Shown here: piece by piece, positions 5,461 to 9,522 of the stretch
Position numbering within the stretch: position 1 is the stretch's first letter
How the letters are laid out: each line of letters starts with the position of its first letter
Source: Candidatus Minthenecus merdequi
GTDB taxonomy: Bacteria; Bacteroidota; Bacteroidia; Bacteroidales; Paludibacteraceae
Assembly (NCBI GenBank): GCA_018064385.1
Contig: JAGHVI010000107.1
Location: forward strand, 1 to 9,522
Reading direction: 5' to 3'
DNA: 9,522 bases
Program-made: the position numbers and the translations under genes
Notes under the pieces: model-generated
The model's database searches: none
Seen by the model: the letters and a program-made list of their open reading frames with translations, nothing else
What the model was told of the DNA's origin: nothing

Positions 5461-6648
5461 ATGGCAAAAGAAAAATTTGATCGTTCGAAACCACACGTTA
5501 ACATCGGTACTATCGGCCACGTTGACCATGGTAAGACTACCCTTACTGCTGCAATCACTACTGTTCTTGCTAAGAAGGGTCTCTCAGAACTCCGCTCATT
5601 CGACTCTATCGATAATGCTCCAGAAGAGAAAGAGCGTGGTATCACTATTAACACTTCTCACGTAGAGTATCAAACTGCTTCTCGCCACTATGCACACGTT
5701 GACTGCCCAGGTCACGCCGACTATGTTAAGAACATGGTTACTGGTGCTGCTCAGATGGACGGCGCTATCATCGTTGTTGCTGCTACTGATGGTCCAATGC
5801 CTCAGACTAAAGAGCACATCCTTCTCGCTCGTCAGGTGAACGTGCCTCGTCTTGTCGTTTTCATGAACAAGTGCGATATGGTTGACGATGAGGAGATGCT
5901 TGAACTCGTTGAAATGGAGATGCGCGAACTTCTCTCTTTCTATGAGTTTGATGGCGACAATACACCTATCATTCGCGGTTCTGCACTCGGTGCTTTGAAT
6001 GGTGAAGCTCAGTGGGAGGAAAAGGTAATGGAACTTATGGATGCAGTAGATACTTGGATTGAGTTGCCACAGCGCGCTGTTGATAAACCATTCCTTATGC
6101 CAATTGAGGACGTGTTCTCAATCACTGGTCGTGGTACAGTTGCTACTGGTCGTATCGAGACAGGTATTATTAAAGTCGGTGATGAGGTTCAGATTCTTGG
6201 TCTTGGCGCAGAAAACCTTAAATCTGTCGTTACTGGCGTTGAAATGTTCCGTAAACTCCTCGATCAAGGTGAGGCTGGCGATAATGTAGGTCTTCTCCTC
6301 CGTGGTATTGACAAAGACGAAATCCGTCGTGGTATGGTTATCTCTCACCCAGGTAAGGTTACTCCTCACTCTGAGTTCAAGGCTTCTGTTTATATCTTGA
6401 AGAAAGAGGAAGGTGGACGTCATACTCCATTCCACAATAAATATCGTCCTCAGTTCTATATCCGTACATTGGATGTTACAGGTGAGATTACTCTTCCTGA
6501 AGGAACCGAGATGGTTATGCCAGGTGATAACCTCGAAATCTCTGTTAAACTTATCTACCCTGTAGCTTGCAGCGAAGGTCTTCGTTTTGCAATCCGTGAG
6601 GGTGGTCGTACAGTAGGTTCAGGTCAGATTACTTCACTCCTTGACTAA
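5461..6648 (+). CDS. tuf: Elongation factor Tu
   Basis: EF-Tu carries aminoacyl-tRNA to the ribosomal A site as a GTP complex and hydrolyses GTP on codon match. The 395-residue protein has all GTPase motifs: GHVDHGKT at 19-26, RGITI at 59-63 (switch I Thr62), DCPGH at 81-85 with catalytic His85, NKCD at 136-139 and GSAL at 173-176. The beta-barrel domains 2 and 3 follow (GRGTVATGRIE; PQFYIRTLDVTG). Length matches the family, and codon use is strongly biased, as expected of a very abundant protein. The ATG has no Shine-Dalgarno; the leader is A/T-rich (AATTAAAAATTTCGAGTT). It is co-transcribed with the three tRNAs 5' of it, so tRNA processing must release its mRNA, and a hairpin terminator follows it. 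Confidence 0.98.
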   Translation: MAKEKFDRSKPHVNIGTIGHVDHGKTTLTAAITTVLAKKGLSELRSFDSIDNAPEEKERGITINTSHVEYQTASRHYAHVDCPGHADYVKNMVTGAAQMDGAIIVVAATDGPMPQTKEHILLARQVNVPRLVVFMNKCDMVDDEEMLELVEMEMRELLSFYEFDGDNTPIIRGSALGALNGEAQWEEKVMELMDAVDTWIELPQRAVDKPFLMPIEDVFSITGRGTVATGRIETGIIKVGDEVQILGLGAENLKSVVTGVEMFRKLLDQGEAGDNVGLLLRGIDKDEIRRGMVISHPGKVTPHSEFKASVYILKKEEGGRHTPFHNKYRPQFYIRTLDVTGEITLPEGTEMVMPGDNLEISVKLIYPVACSEGLRFAIREGGRTVGSGQITSLLD

Positions 6649-6703
6649 TACGCTGTGCTGACGAATTTCCCGTCTCACTGAAATGTAAATTACATAATAA
6701 ACT

Positions 6704-6745
6704 AAGGAGCGGAAATCGCTTAAGCTGAGTTTCCGCCTCCTTTTT
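6704..6745 (+). terminator. Rho-independent terminator after tuf
   Basis: AAGGAGCGGAAA (6704-6715) pairs with TTTCCGCCTCCTT (6730-6742), leaving one bulged base, and TTTTT occupies 6741-6745. The loop contains the palindrome GCTTAAGC (6718-6725). It is a strong hairpin plus T-run. It lies only four bases before tRNA-Trp, and no promoter is visible between, so it may work as a partial terminator that sets the ratio of tuf to downstream genes. Confidence 0.78.
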
Positions 6746-6749
6746 GATT

Positions 6750-6822
6750 ACGGGTTTAGCTCAGTTGGTAGAGCATTGGTCTCCAAAACCAAGTGTCGGG
6801 AGTTCGAGTCTCTCAACCCGTG
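6750..6822 (+). tRNA. tRNA-Trp (anticodon CCA)
   Basis: The acceptor is ACGGGTT/AACCCGT with discriminator G, a tryptophan identity base. The D stem is GCTC/GAGC, and the anticodon stem TTGGT/ACCAA is perfect. The loop CTCCAAA holds CCA at 6783-6785. It lies between the tuf terminator and secE, and the secE start is 20 bases downstream, so the two very likely share a transcript. The 3' CCA is not encoded. Confidence 0.96.
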
Positions 6823-6841
6823 CTTAATTCAAAATAAAAAA

Positions 6842-7030
6842 ATGAAACTTAACGATTACTTGAAAGAATCCTATAAAGAGCTCAAAGAGAAGACCTCTTG
6901 GCCTACTCGAAAAGAGCTTACTAACAGTGCGGTAGTCGTTTTAATTGCTTCCGTAGTCATCGCACTGATAGTATGGGTTATGGATCTTGGTTTTGAAAAC
7001 TTGATGACGTTCGTTTACAAACTCATCTAA
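6842..7030 (+). CDS. secE: Preprotein translocase subunit SecE
   Basis: SecE clamps the SecY channel in the inner membrane and is essential for protein export. The 62-residue product is of the short, single-span type. An amphipathic charged helix (NDYLKESYKELKEKTSWPTRKEL, with the conserved SWPTRKEL at 19-26) is followed by one membrane segment at about residues 29-50. I chose the ATG at 6842: a longer in-frame start at 6776 lies inside tRNA-Trp. No Shine-Dalgarno is present; the leader is AAAATAAAAAA. It precedes nusG by 19 bases, the usual secE-nusG pairing. Confidence 0.93.
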   Translation: MKLNDYLKESYKELKEKTSWPTRKELTNSAVVVLIASVVIALIVWVMDLGFENLMTFVYKLI

Positions 7031-7035
7031 TCATT

Positions 7036-7041
7036 GGGAGG
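7036..7041 (+). promoter_or_regulatory. Strong Shine-Dalgarno before nusG
   Basis: GGGAGG lies eight bases before the nusG ATG, at ideal spacing. With hpf this is one of only two clear ribosome binding sites of this kind in the window. Confidence 0.65.
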
Positions 7042-7049
7042 TTATTGCA

Positions 7050-7610
7050 ATGGCTGAGAATGTAGCAAAGTGGTATGCAGTGCATACAATAAGTGGCAAA
7101 GAGTCAAAGGTTAGAGATTATATTATGGCAAATGTTGCCAAATCCGATTCGCTTCTCGCCTCTTATGTTACTCAGGTGTTGTCTCCTACTGAGAAGAAGG
7201 TTGTCTTAACTCAGGACGGAAAGAAAAAGGAAAAAGAAATGCTTCTCTTCCCTGGATATGTCTTTATTGAGGCTATCTATGCAAAAGAGTTACCAAGCCT
7301 TCTGCGTGACAATATCCCATTCATTTTGGGCTTTGTCGGCAATGACTTGACAAAAGAACCTAACTGTCTTACTCCTGCCGAAGTCCGTCGTCTTCAAGGT
7401 TACCAAACCAGTTTCGATCAAATAGGTGAATCTGAAGAATATTGCTTCCATGTCGGTGATGCCGTTAAGGTCGTCACTGACCCTTTCAACGGGTTCTCTG
7501 GTACAATCGATGAGGTCAATAATGAAAAGAAGAAACTGAAAGTACTCGTGTCTATCTTCGGTCGTAACACGACCGTTGAGTTAAGTTTCTCACAAGTAGT
7601 AAAGGAATAA
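7050..7610 (+). CDS. nusG: Transcription termination/antitermination factor NusG
   Basis: NusG binds the clamp of RNA polymerase, raises processivity and links it to Rho or to the leading ribosome. The 186-residue product has the NGN domain (KWYAVHTISGKESKVRDYI at 7-25, LFPGYVFIEA at 66-75, the conserved polymerase-facing region) and a C-terminal KOW domain (VGDAVKVVTDPFNGFSGTI from about 135, then strands to the end). The insertion-free length and the place between secE and rplK mark it as the housekeeping copy, not one of the NusG-like UpxY proteins that control capsule loci in Bacteroides. Confidence 0.97.
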   Translation: MAENVAKWYAVHTISGKESKVRDYIMANVAKSDSLLASYVTQVLSPTEKKVVLTQDGKKKEKEMLLFPGYVFIEAIYAKELPSLLRDNIPFILGFVGNDLTKEPNCLTPAEVRRLQGYQTSFDQIGESEEYCFHVGDAVKVVTDPFNGFSGTIDEVNNEKKKLKVLVSIFGRNTTVELSFSQVVKE

Positions 7611-7621
7611 TCCCTTCTGTT

Positions 7622-7645
7622 ACGAGTCGGGAATATCCCCTTCGT
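7622..7645 (+). promoter_or_regulatory. Candidate L1-binding hairpin in the rplK leader
   Basis: Between nusG and rplK, ACGA (7622-7625) pairs with TCGT (7642-7645) and GGGA (7629-7632) pairs with TCCC (7636-7639). This leaves a lopsided internal loop (three against two bases) and a three-base end loop. In E. coli and other bacteria, L1 represses rplKA by binding a short two-helix element in this position that mimics its 23S site. The position and shape fit, but I cannot confirm the conserved contact bases. Confidence 0.3.
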
Positions 7646-7677
7646 CTATTTTAAAACTTACAAAATCTAAACAAAAA

Positions 7678-8118
7678 ATGGCAAAAGAAGTTGCTGGCTT
7701 TATTAAGTTACAAATCAAAGGTGGCGCAGCAAATCCATCCCCTCCTGTAGGTCCTGCTCTTGGTTCTAAGGGCATAAATATTATGGATTTCTGCAAGCAG
7801 TTCAATGCCAGAACTCAGGATAAGGCTGGTAAAGTACTCCCTGTTGTTATCACCTATTTCTCGGATAAAACTTTTACTTTCGTCGTTAAGACTCCTCCTG
7901 TTGCAGTGCAGTTGCTTGAAGCTGCTAAGGCTAAATCAGGTAGTGCCGAGCCTAATCGTAAGAAAGTTGCAGAAATATCTTGGGATCAGGTGAAAACTAT
8001 TGCAGAAGACAAGATGCCTGACTTGAACTGCTTCGAAGTTAAAGCTGCTATGAAGATGGTTGCTGGTACCGCAAGAAGTATGGGTATAGCCGTTAAAGGT
8101 GAGTTCCCTAATATGTAA
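7678..8118 (+). CDS. rplK: 50S ribosomal protein uL11
   Basis: uL11 forms the base of the stalk with the GTPase-associated region of 23S rRNA and helps activate translation factors and, during starvation, RelA. The 146-residue product has the mobile N-terminal domain with the proline-rich GGAANPSPPVGPALG loop at 15-29 (the thiopeptide-contacting region in other species) and the C-terminal rRNA-binding domain ending in the signature VAGTARSMGI at 128-137. It starts after A-rich AATCTAAACAAAAA with no Shine-Dalgarno. It is the first gene of the rplKAJL block, 67 bases after nusG. Confidence 0.97.
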   Translation: MAKEVAGFIKLQIKGGAANPSPPVGPALGSKGINIMDFCKQFNARTQDKAGKVLPVVITYFSDKTFTFVVKTPPVAVQLLEAAKAKSGSAEPNRKKVAEISWDQVKTIAEDKMPDLNCFEVKAAMKMVAGTARSMGIAVKGEFPNM

Positions 8119-8139
8119 TCTTTTAAACTTCAATTTGAA

Positions 8140-8838
8140 ATGAGTAAACTTACAAAAAAACAAAAGTTGGTTGCTGAGAAGATTGAAGCGAATAAAGCTT
8201 ACACTCTCAAAGAGGCTTCTCAGTTGGTTAAAGAAATCACAACCACAAAATTTGACGCATCTGTTGACATTGATGTCCGTCTCGGTGTTGACCCTCGTAA
8301 GGCAAACCAGATGGTTCGCGGTGTCGTTTCTCTCCCTAATGGCACTGGTAAACAGGTACGTGTGCTTGCTCTCTGTACTTCGGATAAAGAGGCTGATGCT
8401 AAGGCTGCTGGCGCAGATTATGTTGGATTGGATGAATACATCGAAAAAATCAAAGGCGGTTGGACTGACGTTGATGTCATCATAACTATGCCCCAGATTA
8501 TGGGTAAAATTGGTGCCCTCGGTCGTATCCTCGGTCCTCGCGGTCTCATGCCTAACCCTAAGAGCGGTACAGTTACTATGGACATCGCTGGCGCTGTCAA
8601 AGAGGTTAAACAAGGTAAAATTGACTTCAAAGTTGACAAGACTGGTATCGTTCATACTTCTATCGGTAAAGTGTCTTTCACCCCTGAGCAGATTGCGGGC
8701 AACGCTCGAGAGTTTATGAATACTATCATGAAACTTAAACCTTCTTCTGCTAAGGGTACTTACGTCAAGAGCGTTTATCTTTCTTCGACTATGAGTCGCG
8801 GTATTAAGCTCGATGTTAAATCGTTCGATGAGAACTAA
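8140..8838 (+). CDS. rplA: 50S ribosomal protein uL1
   Basis: uL1 forms the mobile L1 stalk that guides deacylated tRNA out of the E site, and in many bacteria it also represses its own operon. The 232-residue product has the family signature GRILGPRGLMPNPKSGTVT at 128-146, the N-terminal lysine-rich start and FDASVDIDVRLGVDPRK at 38-54. Length is usual. It starts 21 bases after rplK with no Shine-Dalgarno. Confidence 0.97.
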   Translation: MSKLTKKQKLVAEKIEANKAYTLKEASQLVKEITTTKFDASVDIDVRLGVDPRKANQMVRGVVSLPNGTGKQVRVLALCTSDKEADAKAAGADYVGLDEYIEKIKGGWTDVDVIITMPQIMGKIGALGRILGPRGLMPNPKSGTVTMDIAGAVKEVKQGKIDFKVDKTGIVHTSIGKVSFTPEQIAGNAREFMNTIMKLKPSSAKGTYVKSVYLSSTMSRGIKLDVKSFDEN

Positions 8839-8850
8839 TAAACCGGTATT

Positions 8851-9366
8851 ATGAAAAAGGAAGATAAAAGCGTTATTATTGAAAGTATCAAAGAGGTTAT
8901 CTCTCAATATCCTCATTTCTACCTGACTGAAACTTCAGGTATGAATGCTGCTCAAGTTAGTGAGTTGCGTCGTGCTTGCTTTAAGGCTGACATCAAGATG
9001 TTGGTTGTAAAGAATAAGCTGATGATTAAGGCTCTTGACCAACTTGATGGGGATTATTCTCCTCTGTATCCTTCTCTCAAAGAGAACACCGCAGTCTTGC
9101 TTTCTAACGTCGGAAATGCTCCTGCTCGCCTTATCAAGGATTTCAACGGCAAGAATTTGAAACCAATACTTAAGGCTGCATACGTTGAAGAGTCAATCTA
9201 TGGTGCTGACCAACTTGAAACTCTCTCCAATATCAAGAGCAAGAACGAACTTATCGCAGATGTTATTGCGTTGTTGCAATCTCCTGCAAAGAATGTCGTT
9301 TCTGCACTTCAGTCTGGTGGTAACACTATCCACGGCGTGCTGAAAACTTTGGCTGAGCGTCAATAA
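8851..9366 (+). CDS. rplJ: 50S ribosomal protein uL10
   Basis: uL10 anchors dimers of L7/L12 to the ribosome, forming the stalk that recruits translation factors. The 171-residue product has the globular rRNA-binding part (YLTETSGMNAAQVSELRRA at 24-42, VVKNKLMIKAL) and a C-terminal helix (KNVVSALQSGGNTIHGVLKTL) that in this family docks the L7/L12 dimers. It begins only 12 bases after rplA. In E. coli this gap is long and holds the L10-L12 repressor site, so that form of control cannot sit in the gap here. Confidence 0.96.
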   Translation: MKKEDKSVIIESIKEVISQYPHFYLTETSGMNAAQVSELRRACFKADIKMLVVKNKLMIKALDQLDGDYSPLYPSLKENTAVLLSNVGNAPARLIKDFNGKNLKPILKAAYVEESIYGADQLETLSNIKSKNELIADVIALLQSPAKNVVSALQSGGNTIHGVLKTLAERQ

Positions 9367-9374
9367 ATCTTTTA

Positions 9375-9394
9375 GACCTCCAGACGCTGAGGTC
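9375..9394 (+). promoter_or_regulatory. Hairpin in the rplJ-rplL gap
   Basis: GACCTC (9375-9380) and GAGGTC (9389-9394) form a perfect 6-bp stem with an eight-base loop. No T-run follows, so it is not a terminator. It may protect or process the rplL mRNA, which must be translated several times more than rplJ. Confidence 0.4.
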
Positions 9395-9433
9395 GCTTAA
9401 CTTAAAAAAATAAACAATTAAAATATTACGACA

Positions 9434-9522
9434 ATGGCAGATTTGAAAGCTTTTGCTGAACAATTGGTAAACTTAACTGTTAAAGAGGTTAACGAGTTGG
9501 CCGAAATTTTGAAAAACGAATA
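9434..9522 (+). CDS. rplL: 50S ribosomal protein bL12 (L7/L12), 5' part only
   Basis: Only the first 29 codons are in the window; the gene runs off the right edge. MADLKAFAEQLVNLTVKEVNELAEIL matches the N-terminal dimerisation helices of L7/L12, which bind the C-terminal helix of uL10. Its place right after rplJ confirms the call. It starts after A/T-rich AATATTACGACA with no Shine-Dalgarno, although this is usually among the most abundant ribosomal proteins. rpoB and rpoC would be expected beyond the edge. Confidence 0.93.
   Translation, partial: MADLKAFAEQLVNLTVKEVNELAEILKNE

Noticed and set aside
6776..6841. An in-frame upstream start that would add 22 residues to SecE.
   Set aside because: It lies inside tRNA-Trp. 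The ATG at 6842 gives the normal short SecE N-terminus.
7936..8916. A 326-residue open frame on the minus strand opposite rplK, rplA and rplJ.
   Set aside because: It is fully antisense to three certain ribosomal protein genes and shows no family motif. It is explained by the strong codon bias of the sense strand.

Overview
The window looks like a chromosomal housekeeping region of a member of the Bacteroidota, most likely order Bacteroidales. Three things support this. Promoters have the Bacteroidota form, TTTG or TTG about 18-19 bases ahead of TAnnTTTG. Most genes lack a Shine-Dalgarno sequence and start after A/T-rich leaders. The order rpsU - Xer-type recombinase - hpf - tRNAs - tuf - tRNA-Trp - secE - nusG - rplKAJL is the one known from that group. 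I see no mobile element, CRISPR array, rRNA gene or sign of recent transfer.

Layout. Bases 1-182 hold no gene I can support. A secreted S41 (C-terminal processing) protease lies on the minus strand (183-1733). Its promoter is back to back with that of thiL, the thiamine-monophosphate kinase gene (1841-2860, plus strand). rpiB, for ribose-5-phosphate isomerase B, follows at 2963-3412. From its own promoter near 3475-3504 comes a translation-related cluster: rpsU (bS21), a tyrosine recombinase that overlaps rpsU by the ATGA arrangement, and hpf (ribosome hibernation factor). A second strong promoter (5107-5137) drives tRNA-Thr(TGT), tRNA-Tyr(GTA), tRNA-Thr(GGT) and tuf (EF-Tu). A hairpin terminator closes tuf. 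Four bases later begins tRNA-Trp(CCA), followed by secE, nusG, rplK, rplA, rplJ and the first 29 codons of rplL, which runs off the right edge.

How the genes fit together. From 3617 to the right edge almost everything serves protein synthesis: a small-subunit protein that in related bacteria helps hide the 16S anti-Shine-Dalgarno tail (bS21), a ribosome-silencing factor (HPF), aminoacyl-tRNA delivery (tRNAs and EF-Tu), transcription elongation (NusG), protein export (SecE), and the L11, L1, L10 and L7/L12 proteins around the GTPase centre and L1 stalk.

The most interesting signals are regulatory. rpsU has a possible 10-codon upstream ORF that ends on its start codon. A long orphan Shine-Dalgarno-like sequence sits upstream of the rpsU promoter. 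Strong Shine-Dalgarno sequences occur only before hpf and nusG. There is also an 11-bp inverted repeat at the start of the tRNA/tuf transcript and a candidate L1-type hairpin before rplK. I did not find a clearly new multi-gene system; these are leads about translation control in an otherwise conserved locus.
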